Source: JAICLL01 sp035252155 (lineage in GTDB: Bacteria; Planctomycetota; Planctomycetia; Pirellulales; JAICIG01). Taken from it: 26,136 bases of DNA. Below the pieces are notes generated by a model. The model was not told the origin of the DNA, searched no databases, and worked only from the letters and a program-made list of their open reading frames with translations. Location: assembly GCA_035252155.1 (NCBI GenBank), contig DATFDL010000408.1, positions 1 through 26,136 of the forward strand, read 5' to 3'. This document shows positions 15,415 to 22,475 of the stretch, in pieces (the first letter of the stretch is position 1; every line of letters begins with the position of its first letter). Both the position numbers and the translations under genes were made by a program.

Positions 15415-15771
15415 TCATGCCGGCCAATTTGTGAGAAACTCCAGCCGATCACACATCTCTTCCGCACTCCGCGCCGCGGCGAGGCTGAGTAGCCGCCGCA
15501 GTGTCTCGCCGAGGGGCCGTTGCTCGGAGACGACCAAACCCGCATGGTGCCTGCCGGCTCGCAGCCACTCGCCGTGCATGTGAACGAAGTCGCCGACGTT
15601 AAAGCTTATCAATACACGCCCCTGGCTCGTAGCCCACTCAAGTTGCGAGGGGTCGTCTTCGGTCAGCCGCCCTACCTCCGGCGTTGATACGGCGTCGTAG
15701 CCATGCCGGCGGAAAGCGACGGCAACATCGGCGAACACGTCCTCGTCGGTAAGGAAGCGAGCTTTGCTCAT
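15415..15771 (-). CDS. DUF5615 PIN-like protein, probable toxin
   Basis: The 118-residue product begins MSKARFLTDEDVFADVAVAFRRHGYD, where the acidic TDED at the first strand is the signature of DUF5615/PIN-like proteins. The central RVLISFNVGDFVHMH corresponds to the second acidic strand, usually 'vlvT.n.rDF', and AGLVV ends the core sheet. Members are presumed metal-dependent RNases, but activity is mostly untested. Its ATG overlaps the stop of the DUF433 gene in ATGA (15768-15771), the standard order antitoxin then toxin. Length is normal and key acidic residues are present, so it appears functional. Confidence 0.85.
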   Translation of the reverse strand: MSKARFLTDEDVFADVAVAFRRHGYDAVSTPEVGRLTEDDPSQLEWATSQGRVLISFNVGDFVHMHGEWLRAGRHHAGLVVSEQRPLGETLRRLLSLAAARSAEEMCDRLEFLTNWPA

Positions 15772-16052
15772 GTCGGCGAGGCATCGCCCGACAGTTCCTG
15801 TTGAGCGGCGATCTCGTCATCGGCGGCCAAGTCCGCTTCGATCTCGTCGGGATGATCCGCCGCGTAGGCAAGAGCGTCATAGACGTCCGCAGTACGCAGC
15901 CGTGGATACTGTCGGAGAATCTCTTCGATCGTCATTCCGTGTCGGTGGCACCAGAGAACGACGCTTACGCGGATGCGCGTTCCGGCGATCACCGCGCGGC
16001 CGCCGCAACGGCCGGGCACCTTTTCGACATTGCGAAGATCGACTTTTGACAT
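15768..16052 (-). CDS. DUF433 protein, probable antitoxin of the DUF5615 pair
   Basis: The 94-residue product contains the DUF433 signature GRCGGRAVIAGTRIRVSVVL, followed by HRHGMTIEEILRQYPRLRTADVYDALAYAADHPDEI, a winged/homeodomain-like helical fold common in antitoxins paired with PIN-like proteins. The acidic C-terminal tail (EADLAADDEIAAQQE) probably contacts the toxin. ATG 16052 has no clear Shine-Dalgarno. A TATAAT on the same strand and two 15-base repeats lie directly upstream, in keeping with autoregulation. Confidence 0.87.
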   Translation of the reverse strand: MSKVDLRNVEKVPGRCGGRAVIAGTRIRVSVVLWCHRHGMTIEEILRQYPRLRTADVYDALAYAADHPDEIEADLAADDEIAAQQELSGDASPT

Positions 16053-16057
16053 ACTGA

Positions 16058-16103
16058 TCGCAGTGATTTAAGTCGCAGTGAATTAAGGGCTACTGCGATT
16101 ATA
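16058..16103 (-). promoter_or_regulatory. Promoter and repeated operator-like sites of the DUF433/DUF5615 operon
   Basis: Read on the minus strand, TATAAT (16103-16098) is followed by two direct 15-base repeats of CTTAAWTCACTGCGA (16087-16073 and 16072-16058, one mismatch). The core ACTGCGAT also occurs once in inverted orientation (ATCGCAGT) just after the -10 box. The array spans the expected transcription start and leader, a typical place for an antitoxin to bind. The -35 is poor. Confidence 0.55.
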
Positions 16104-16185
16104 CGCTACCTTTGTCGCCGCGCCAGCACGGGAAGGAAAGTTTCCGAACCATGGACGGGTTCGGTTGGACCAAGTCCGCTTCGGC

Positions 16186-16257
16186 ACGCCGTGACCGGTT
16201 GGCGGTCGCCAAAGGCGACGGCCCGGTCTCCGCCACGGAGTGTCGGAGCTACCGAGC
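16186..16257. repeat. Structured repeat element, copy B
   Basis: This copy shares GCGGTCGCC, CCGCCACGGAGTGTCG and AGCTACCGAG with copy A at 13999-14069. The outer stem (CACGCCGTG against CACGGAGTG) keeps pairing with one mismatch, and the inner hairpin GTCGCC-AAA-GGCGAC is retained. It lies in the 435-base gap between the DUF433 gene and the dikinase gene. A separate hairpin CCGAACC/GGTTCGG is at 16144-16164. Confidence 0.55.
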
Positions 16258-16337
16258 GGCTACCGCCGCGGCCGGAACGCCATCGAGGGCGTTCGCAACA
16301 GATATCCGGCATTGCCGAGCTATGTGCGCCAATCGGC

Positions 16338-16439
16338 GGGGCGACGTCAGCTCGCCCCTCGCGGAACGGCACGGAGTCCGTTCCCTACCGACGTCAAACG
16401 CAGGACCACCCGCGGCGCGAACGGCCAATTCGCGCCGCG
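16338..16439. other. Three consecutive hairpins in a gene-free gap
   Basis: GGGGCGA/TCGCCCC (16338-16358), GGAACGG/CCGTTCC (16363-16384) and an 11-base perfect stem CGCGGCGCGAA/TTCGCGCCGCG (16411-16439) follow one another. They lie downstream of the dikinase stop codon on its strand, so they could be its terminator region, or a small structured RNA. No coding frame of convincing quality exists here. Confidence 0.4.
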
Positions 16440-16466
16440 CCGATTACGAACCCCTGCGCAAAAGTG

Positions 16467-16489
16467 CTGAACCCTGAACCCCGAACCCT
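16467..16489. repeat. CTGAACC heptamer repeats
   Basis: About three heptamers (CTGAACC, CTGAACC, CCGAACC) end at the stop codon of the dikinase gene. The unit is the complement of the GGGTTCA arrays at 22016-22043 and 24161-24174. Confidence 0.5.
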
Positions 16490-19364
16490 ATTTCTTCTTC
16501 GCCAGCTTCTCGGCCACCGCCGCCTGCGCCGCGGCCAGCCGGGCGATCGGCACGCGGAACGGTGAACAGCTCACGTAGTCGAGCCCGATCTCGTGACAGA
16601 ACATCACGCTGGCCGGGTCGCCACCGTGCTCGCCGCAAATGCCGACCTTCAATTTCGGGCGGCTCTTGCGACCACCCTCGACGCCCATCCGCATCAAGCG
16701 GCCGACGCCGTCGCGGTCGATGGTCTGGAAGGGGTCGTTGGGCACAATGTCGTGCTCGCGATAGTAGTTGATGTAGCCGGCATAGTCGTCGCGGCTCATG
16801 CCCAGCGTGGTCTGCGTCAGGTCGTTCGTGCCGAAGCTGAAGAACTCGGCGCCCTGTGCGATCTCTTCCGCCCGAACCGCCGCCCGAGGCACCTCGACCA
16901 TCGTGCCGACCAGGTAATCGACCTTCACGCCCTTCTCGTCAAACACTTGGGCCGCCGTCTCGCGGATGATTTTTTCCTGGTCTTTGAACTCGGCCAAAAA
17001 GCCGACCAGCGGAATCATCACTTCGGGCAGCACGTTCAGGCCGTCGCGCTTGACGTCGCAGGCGGCCTCGAAAATGGCGCGGGCCTGCATCCGCGTGATC
17101 TCGGGATACACAATGCCCAAGCGGCAGCCGCGGTGGCCCAGCATGGGGTTGAACTCGTGAAGCTCTTCGACACGGCGGGCGATCGTTTCGGCCGAGATGC
17201 CGATCTTGCGGCCCAATGTCTGCTGCTCGGCGGCTTCGTGCGGCAGGAACTCGTGCAGCGGTGGATCGAGCAGGCGAATCGTCACCGGCTTGCCGTTCAT
17301 CGCGCGGAACAGGCCGTCGAAATCTTCTCGCTGGAAAGGCAACAGCTTGGCCAGGGCCTTTTCGCGGTCTTCGACGGTGTCGGCCAGAATCATTTCGCGG
17401 AATTCATCAATGTGGCCGAAGAACATGTGCTCGGTGCGGCACAGCCCGATGCCCTCGGCCCCAAAGGCGATGGCCTCGCTGGCCTGCTTCGGCTCGTCGG
17501 CGTTGGTGCGCACCCGCAGCCGCCGGGCGGCATCGACCCAGGTCATGAGCTGAGCGTAGCGTTGATACGTCTCAGACTCGTTGGGCTTGAGCGTCTTGTG
17601 CAACAGCACCTGAATGACTTCGCTGGGCCGGGCTTCGACCTCGCCCTGAAACACCTCGCCCGTAAAACCGTCAATCGAGATCACGTCGCCCTCGCGCAGC
17701 ACCTTGCTGCCGGCGGTGACGGTCTTTTGGCGATAGTCGATTTCCAGATCGCCGCAGCCCACAATGCAGGCCTTGCCCATCTGTCGGCTGACCAGGGCGG
17801 CATGGGAACTAGCCCCACCAAAAGCCGTCAAAATTCCTTTGGCGATCTTCATGCCGCGGAGATCTTCGGGGCTGGTCTCGCGGCGAACCAGGATCAGCTC
17901 GACGCTGTTGTTCTTCTGCCAGAGCGCCTCGGCGTCGGAGGCGTGAAAGCAGATTTTGCCCGACGCCGCGCCGGGACCGGCGTTGATGCCCTTGGCCAGC
18001 AAGCGGCCTTCGGCGTTGGCTTTTTTCTTCGACTGCTGGTCGTAGACCGGTTGCAACAGTTGGTTGAGGTCGTCGGCGGGAATGCGTTTGGCCCGCAGAG
18101 CTTCGTCTTTATTGATGAGGCCCTCGTTCACCAGGTCGACGGCGATGCGCACGGCGGCAAAGCCGGTGCGTTTGGCGTTGCGCGTCTGGAGCATCCACAC
18201 GCGGCCTTTCTGCACGGTGAACTCCAGGTCTTGCACCTCTTTGTAGTGCTTCTCCAGCTTGCGGCCGATGTCGCGCAGTTGCTTGAACGACTGCGGCATG
18301 TCTTGCTCGAGCGTCTCTTCGATGCGCTTGGGGGTGCGAATGCCGGCCACCACGTCTTCGCCCTGGGCGTTGATCAGGTAGTCGCCGTTGATGCCCGGCG
18401 TACCGACGGCCACGTTGCGGGTGAGTGCCACTCCGGTGGCGCAGTCGTCGCCCAGGTTGCCGAAGACCATGGCTTGCACGTTGACGGCGGTGCCCCACTC
18501 GTGCGGAATGCCGTAGGTGCGGCGATAGACCACCGCCCGATCGTTCATCCAGCTACCGAAGACGGCGCCGATGGCGCCCCACACCTGGTCCATCGGATCG
18601 GTGGGAAAATCTTTGCCGGTGCCTTGCTTGATCGCCCGCTTGAACTCGCCCACCAGCTCCTTGAGCTGCTCGGCGGAAAGTTCGTGGTCGTGCCGCACGC
18701 CGGCCTGGTGCTTTTTAGCTTCGAGCAGTTCTTCGAACGGGTCGTGGTCTTCCTTGGTCTTAGGCTTCATGTCGAGCACCACGTCGCCATACATCTGCAC
18801 GAAGCGGCGGTAGCTGTCCCAGGCGAAGCGCTCGTCGCCCGACTGCTTGATGAGGCCTTCGATGGTCTGGTCGTTGAGGCCGATGTTGAGCACGGTGTCC
18901 ATCATGCCGGGCATCGACTCTCGGGCGCCCGAGCGGCACGAGACCAAGAGCGGATTGGTGGTCGAGCCGAACTTGGCGCCCATCTCTTTCTCGACCTTGG
19001 CCATGGCCTGATCGACCAGCTTGCGCAGCTCGGGCGGATAGCTGCGCTTGTGGTCGTAGTAGTAGGTGCACACGTTGGTGCCGATGGTAAAGCCCGCGGG
19101 CACGGGCAGGCCGATCTTGGTCATTTCGGCCAGGTTGGCGCCCTTGCCGCCCAGCAGGTTCTTCATGCTGGCGTCGCCATCGGTGCCGCCGGGGCCGAAG
19201 GAGTAGACGTATTTTTCTTTCCGGACCGGCTTGGCGGCGGTTGGCTTGCCGTTTTTAAGAGCGCGGGCCTTGAGCAGCGATTTGGTCTTGGCCGGCGATT
19301 TCGATTTACCGCCTTTGGCGGGTTTGGTCTTCGTAGCGGATTTCGTTTTCACAGCTTTGGCCAT
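16488..19364 (-). CDS. ppdK: Pyruvate, phosphate dikinase
   Basis: The 958-residue enzyme interconverts pyruvate, ATP and phosphate with phosphoenolpyruvate, AMP and pyrophosphate in the cytoplasm. After a lysine-rich extension (about 1-50) it has the ATP-grasp domain (KYVYSFGPGG, GGKGANLAEM, LVSCRSGARESMPGMMDT), the swivelling phosphohistidine domain with His521 in TAFGGASSHAALVSRQMG, and the PEP-binding TIM barrel (RTEHMFF, RLLDPPLHEFLP, GHRGCRLGI, FFSFGTNDLTQ) with the catalytic acid Cys910 in VGICGEHGGDP. The family usually reads GGMTSHAA at the histidine; here Met is Ala and the regulatory Thr is Ser. ATG 19364 is chosen because the upstream frame lies in repeat sequence. Only a weak AGGA precedes it. 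It diverges from the glucan phosphorylase gene, suggesting coordinated use of glycogen and gluconeogenic flux. Confidence 0.97.
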   Translation of the reverse strand: MAKAVKTKSATKTKPAKGGKSKSPAKTKSLLKARALKNGKPTAAKPVRKEKYVYSFGPGGTDGDASMKNLLGGKGANLAEMTKIGLPVPAGFTIGTNVCTYYYDHKRSYPPELRKLVDQAMAKVEKEMGAKFGSTTNPLLVSCRSGARESMPGMMDTVLNIGLNDQTIEGLIKQSGDERFAWDSYRRFVQMYGDVVLDMKPKTKEDHDPFEELLEAKKHQAGVRHDHELSAEQLKELVGEFKRAIKQGTGKDFPTDPMDQVWGAIGAVFGSWMNDRAVVYRRTYGIPHEWGTAVNVQAMVFGNLGDDCATGVALTRNVAVGTPGINGDYLINAQGEDVVAGIRTPKRIEETLEQDMPQSFKQLRDIGRKLEKHYKEVQDLEFTVQKGRVWMLQTRNAKRTGFAAVRIAVDLVNEGLINKDEALRAKRIPADDLNQLLQPVYDQQSKKKANAEGRLLAKGINAGPGAASGKICFHASDAEALWQKNNSVELILVRRETSPEDLRGMKIAKGILTAFGGASSHAALVSRQMGKACIVGCGDLEIDYRQKTVTAGSKVLREGDVISIDGFTGEVFQGEVEARPSEVIQVLLHKTLKPNESETYQRYAQLMTWVDAARRLRVRTNADEPKQASEAIAFGAEGIGLCRTEHMFFGHIDEFREMILADTVEDREKALAKLLPFQREDFDGLFRAMNGKPVTIRLLDPPLHEFLPHEAAEQQTLGRKIGISAETIARRVEELHEFNPMLGHRGCRLGIVYPEITRMQARAIFEAACDVKRDGLNVLPEVMIPLVGFLAEFKDQEKIIRETAAQVFDEKGVKVDYLVGTMVEVPRAAVRAEEIAQGAEFFSFGTNDLTQTTLGMSRDDYAGYINYYREHDIVPNDPFQTIDRDGVGRLMRMGVEGGRKSRPKLKVGICGEHGGDPASVMFCHEIGLDYVSCSPFRVPIARLAAAQAAVAEKLAKKK

Positions 19365-19407
19365 GGGAGGTTTTTTCCTAACTGAGTTCTGCAGATCGAG
19401 TCGTGAA

Positions 19408-19476
19408 GTAGCCCGGGGCCTTGTGCCCCGCGTCGGCCGGTAATACCGAAGGCCGGCCACAAGGGCCGGGACTACC
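19408..19476. repeat. Two facing copies of the GGCCACAAGGGCCGG-type repeat
   Basis: GTAGCCCGGGGCCTTGTG... (19408-19432) and GGCCGGCCACAAGGGCCG... (19451-19476) are opposite-orientation members of one dispersed family, able to pair with each other. They lie in the 448-base gap between the divergent dikinase and phosphorylase genes, which is almost entirely repeat-derived. Confidence 0.6.
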
Positions 19477-19507
19477 GACCGCAAGCGGCGGCGAATAACT
19501 GCTCGTA

Positions 19508-19582
19508 GGTGGCTGGGGCAGAGGCTTGCCGATGCCCCGGCTCGTACTCACCGGGCATCGCTCAGGCTCTGCCCCAGCCACC
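19508..19582. repeat. Inverted pair of the GGTGGCTGGGGCAGAG repeat
   Basis: Arms of 33 and 32 bases (19508-19540 and 19551-19582) both begin GGTGGCTGGGGCAGAG on their own strand, differ at a few central positions and are separated by ten bases, so a strong hairpin can form. Single copies occur at 23085-23117 (inverted) and 25515-25547 (direct). Confidence 0.65.
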
Positions 19583-19627
19583 GGCATATGCGGGAAACGC
19601 CACTCGACGCCGCGTGACCGGCCAACA

Positions 19628-19652
19628 GCCGGCCACAAGGGCCGGGGCTACC
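19628..19652. repeat. Third copy of the GGCCACAAGGGCCGG repeat in this gap
   Basis: GCCGGCCACAAGGGCCGGGG and CTACC repeat the 19451-19476 copy almost exactly. Confidence 0.6.
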
Positions 19653-19769
19653 GGCGACAATCGCCTTGCGGCCCCGCCGACATGTCCTTGCCGGCGGAAA
19701 ACGCGCAAGTCTAACAACCGCCTGGGGCATGGTCAATGAATCTGGGGTCGCTCCGTTTCCCAAAATCGC

Positions 19770-19775
19770 TATAAT
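19770..19775 (+). promoter_or_regulatory. Perfect -10 element of the glucan phosphorylase gene
   Basis: TATAAT lies 37 bases before the ATG at 19813. A convincing -35 hexamer is absent (GTCGCT at the expected place), so this may be a promoter needing an activator, or only a fortuitous match. Confidence 0.4.
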
Positions 19776-19812
19776 GGCGAGTCTATCTCTTTTGGGCCGA
19801 GGGACGGAGTCG

Positions 19813-22014
19813 ATGAGCCAAACCGAAATCGAACCAGTCGAGTTGAGTCTGCCGCAACGCCTTGCGTCGGCGGGCCTTGGCTCGGCCACCCCCTACGACA
19901 AGTGCCTGGCGCTGGCCAACAACCTCTGGTGGAGCTGGCAGCCGGAAGTCATCAATCTCTTCCGCGATCTCGACCCCATCCGCTGGCGACAGCTCGACCA
20001 TAATCCCATCGCCCTGCTGGCCGAGTTCACGCCCGATCGGCTCGAAATGCGGGCCGCCGAGTTGGTACTCTATAGCCGCATCAACTACGCCTACCGCCGG
20101 CTGAAGGAGTATTTGAGCAACATCCAGACCTGGGGCACCACGCACGCCGGCGTGCTCGGGTCGAAGCCGGTGGCCTATTTTTCGGCCGAGTTCGGCATGC
20201 ACGAGTCGGCGCCGATTTACTCCGGCGGCTTGGGCGTGCTTTCCGGAGACCACGTAAAAACTGCCAGCGACCTGGGGCTGCCGTTTGTGGCCGTCGGGCT
20301 GTTCTACGATCAGGGATATTTCAAGCAGCATCTCGACCACGATGGCTATCAACAGCAAGAATATTTGGACACCAAGGTCGAGAACTTGCCGATGTCGCCC
20401 GCGATTGGGCTCGACGGCCAGCCGGTGCATGTAAAGATCGAGACCCGCACCGGCCAGCTTGTGGCCAAAGTGTGGCTGATGCGGGTGGGCCGAGTGCATC
20501 TCTATCTGCTCGATAGCGATGTCGATGGCAACAGCCCGGAAGACCGCGAGCTGACCAGCCGGCTCTACGGCGGCGACCATCGCACCCGCATTCGCCAGGA
20601 ACTGGTGCTGGGCGTGGGCGGCGTTCGGGCCTTGAAAGCTCTGGGCATCACGCCGGGCGTGTTCCATTTGAACGAAGGGCACAGCTCGTTTGCGACACTC
20701 GACGCCATTCGTGACATGATGGAGTCCGACGGGCTGAGTTTCGACGAAGCCCTGCGCGACATCGCCCAGCACACCGTGTTTACGACGCACACGCCCGTGC
20801 CCGCCGGGCACGACCGCTTCGACGCCGGGCTGATCGAAGAACACCTGGGGCCGCTGCGCGACCGGCTGGGCATTTCGCTCGATCAGTTGATGGGCCTGGG
20901 CCGCGTCGAGCCGCACAACGGCGGCGAAACGTTCTGCATGACGGTGCTGGCTCTGAAGCTGTCGCGTCGGGCCAATGCCGTCAGCTCGCTGCATGGCCAC
21001 GTCAGCCGACGCATGTGGGCGCACCTGTGGCCGTGGCGCGTCGAAGAAGAAATCCCCATCGGGCACATTACCAACGGCGTTCACGTGCCCAGTTGGCTGG
21101 CCTGGCAGATGCAGCAGCTTTACGACCGCAATTTTCCGGTCGATTGGTTCAAGCGAATGTATGAGGCCGACGCCTGGCAGGGCATTCATCACGTTGATCC
21201 GGGCGAGCTGTGGGAAACGCACTATGCCCTGAAAAACCTGTTGCTGTCGTTCGTGCGGCGGCGCGTCAGCCGGCAATGTCGGCGGCGCGGCGAAAGCGAC
21301 GAAGTGGTCGAAGCCGCTCGCAACATGCTCGACCCGCACGTGCTCACAATTGGTTTTGCCCGGCGGTTTGCCACGTACAAGCGGGCAGATCTGATCCTCT
21401 CCGATCTCGATCGGCTGTCGGAGATGGTGAACGACCCGCAACGGCCGATCCAGATGATCTTTGCCGGCAAGGCCCACCCTGCCGACGAACCTGGCAAACA
21501 GCTTGTGAAAAAGATCGCCAACCTGCGGCACGACCCGCGCTTCGCCGGGCGCGTGGCGTTCATCGAGGACTACGATATCAACGTCTGCCGCCACCTGGTG
21601 CAGGGCGTCGACGTGTGGCTCAATAATCCACGCCGCCCGTTGGAAGCCTCGGGCACCAGCGGCCAAAAAGTGGTGCTCAACGGCGGATTGAACCTCTCGG
21701 TGCTCGACGGCTGGTGGGCCGAAGCCTACGACGGCTCGAACGGTTTTGCCATCGGCAAGGGCACGAGCCACGTCTCGGACGAAGTGAACGACCGCCGCGA
21801 CGGGGCCGATCTCTACCGCGTGCTCGAACAGCAAGTCATTCCGCTCTATTACGACCACGACATCGACGGTCTGCCGCGGCACTGGATCAAGATGATGATG
21901 AACTCGATCGCCTCGCTCGCCTGGCGGTTTAGTGCTCACCGCATGGTGATCGACTATGTGCGCAGCGCCTATCTGCCCGCGGCCGGCGGACTGAGCTGCG
22001 ATATGGACCGGTGA
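19813..22014 (+). CDS. glgP: Alpha-glucan (glycogen) phosphorylase, GT35, TIGR02094 type
   Basis: The 733-residue enzyme releases glucose 1-phosphate from glycogen or maltodextrin using phosphate and pyridoxal phosphate. Markers are ANNLWWSWQPEV near the N-terminus, VAYFSAEFGMHESAPIYSGGLGVLSGDHVK, FHLNEGHSSF, TTHTPVPAGHDRF, the ITNGVHVPSW motif, GFARRFATYKRADLI and the cofactor site EASGTSGQKVVLNGGLNLS, in which Lys619 forms the Schiff base. It belongs to the shorter, single-chain TIGR02094 branch, with the usual N-terminal DUF3417-like segment. GGAG five bases before ATG 19813 supports the start. The codon after the signature glycine is Gln rather than the common Met. It diverges from pyruvate phosphate dikinase. 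Confidence 0.95.
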   Translation: MSQTEIEPVELSLPQRLASAGLGSATPYDKCLALANNLWWSWQPEVINLFRDLDPIRWRQLDHNPIALLAEFTPDRLEMRAAELVLYSRINYAYRRLKEYLSNIQTWGTTHAGVLGSKPVAYFSAEFGMHESAPIYSGGLGVLSGDHVKTASDLGLPFVAVGLFYDQGYFKQHLDHDGYQQQEYLDTKVENLPMSPAIGLDGQPVHVKIETRTGQLVAKVWLMRVGRVHLYLLDSDVDGNSPEDRELTSRLYGGDHRTRIRQELVLGVGGVRALKALGITPGVFHLNEGHSSFATLDAIRDMMESDGLSFDEALRDIAQHTVFTTHTPVPAGHDRFDAGLIEEHLGPLRDRLGISLDQLMGLGRVEPHNGGETFCMTVLALKLSRRANAVSSLHGHVSRRMWAHLWPWRVEEEIPIGHITNGVHVPSWLAWQMQQLYDRNFPVDWFKRMYEADAWQGIHHVDPGELWETHYALKNLLLSFVRRRVSRQCRRRGESDEVVEAARNMLDPHVLTIGFARRFATYKRADLILSDLDRLSEMVNDPQRPIQMIFAGKAHPADEPGKQLVKKIANLRHDPRFAGRVAFIEDYDINVCRHLVQGVDVWLNNPRRPLEASGTSGQKVVLNGGLNLSVLDGWWAEAYDGSNGFAIGKGTSHVSDEVNDRRDGADLYRVLEQQVIPLYYDHDIDGLPRHWIKMMMNSIASLAWRFSAHRMVIDYVRSAYLPAAGGLSCDMDR

Positions 22015-22015
22015 G

Positions 22016-22082
22016 AGGGTTTAGAGTTTAGGGTTCAGGGTTCAGCGAAGAGGCCAGGGGCCGGAGGTCAGAGGCCAGGGGG
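22016..22082. repeat. Heptamer array (AGGGTTT/AGGGTTC) and GGCCAGGGG-type repeats
   Basis: Directly after the phosphorylase stop come AGGGTTT, AGAGTTT, AGGGTTC and AGGGTTC, followed to 22082 by copies of GAGGCCAGGGGCCGG and GGTCAGAGGCCAGGGG. The latter are the complement of a tract at 23139-23169 before the deoxyhypusine-synthase-like gene. Confidence 0.6.
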
Positions 22083-22187
22083 CAGAGAGGGTCTCGCTCA
22101 GCTTGTTGAGGGGGAATCAGACCATTGCCTTTGCCCGTATGGTAGAATGGCAGTGTGGCCGCAGCCTTCTTAACGGAAGAACCTCAC

Positions 22188-22472
22188 ATGCCAACCCTGG
22201 TCATTGATAATGTGCCGGCGACACTTTTTGACCGGCTGCAACTTTTAGCGAGGAGCCGGAGCCAAACCCCGGCTGATGCCGCACTCGAAGTGCTGGAGAC
22301 AGCGTTTCGCGCGACGCCGATCTCGGGAATGGCACGGTTGCCGCAAGAGCCGTTTCTCACGGAGGAGATTTCCGCGCCGTGCAGTATTCCACGTCCAGCC
22401 GGTAAGCCGGCCCGCCCCGTGCGAGTGCCAATGCCGTTGCCGAGTTCCCACGATCTGGCCGATGCGGAGTAG
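22188..22472 (+). CDS. Small ribbon-helix-helix-like protein (FitA-like N-terminus)
   Basis: The 94-residue product starts MPTLVIDNVPATLFDRLQLLARSRSQTPADAALEVLETAF, which fits the strand-helix-helix pattern of FitA-type antitoxins: a strand TLVIDNVP, then two amphipathic helices. The C-terminal half (about 45-94) is Pro-rich and less ordered and could bind a partner. Its stop is three bases before the next start, so the pair is surely one operon. TAGAAT (22143-22148) may be its -10. DNA binding and autoregulation are inferred; the usual PIN-domain toxin is not the next gene, which makes the pairing unusual. Confidence 0.7.
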   Translation: MPTLVIDNVPATLFDRLQLLARSRSQTPADAALEVLETAFRATPISGMARLPQEPFLTEEISAPCSIPRPAGKPARPVRVPMPLPSSHDLADAE

Positions 22473-22475
22473 CGA

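Noticed and set aside
16593..19385. 930-codon plus-strand ORF opposite the dikinase gene
   Set aside because: It is a GC-rich shadow frame. Its translation is low in complexity (His, Val, Leu, Gly) and has no motif, whereas the minus strand encodes a complete dikinase.
19508..19582. CRISPR repeat
   Set aside because: The repeats are inverted, with only two copies here and no regular spacers, and other copies are scattered.
19783..21939. 718-codon minus-strand ORF opposite the glucan phosphorylase gene
   Set aside because: Same shadow effect. The plus strand contains every phosphorylase motif.
22016..22043. Telomere sequence
   Set aside because: The AGGGTTT-like heptamers are few, degenerate and internal. 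They are better explained as short intergenic tandem repeats.
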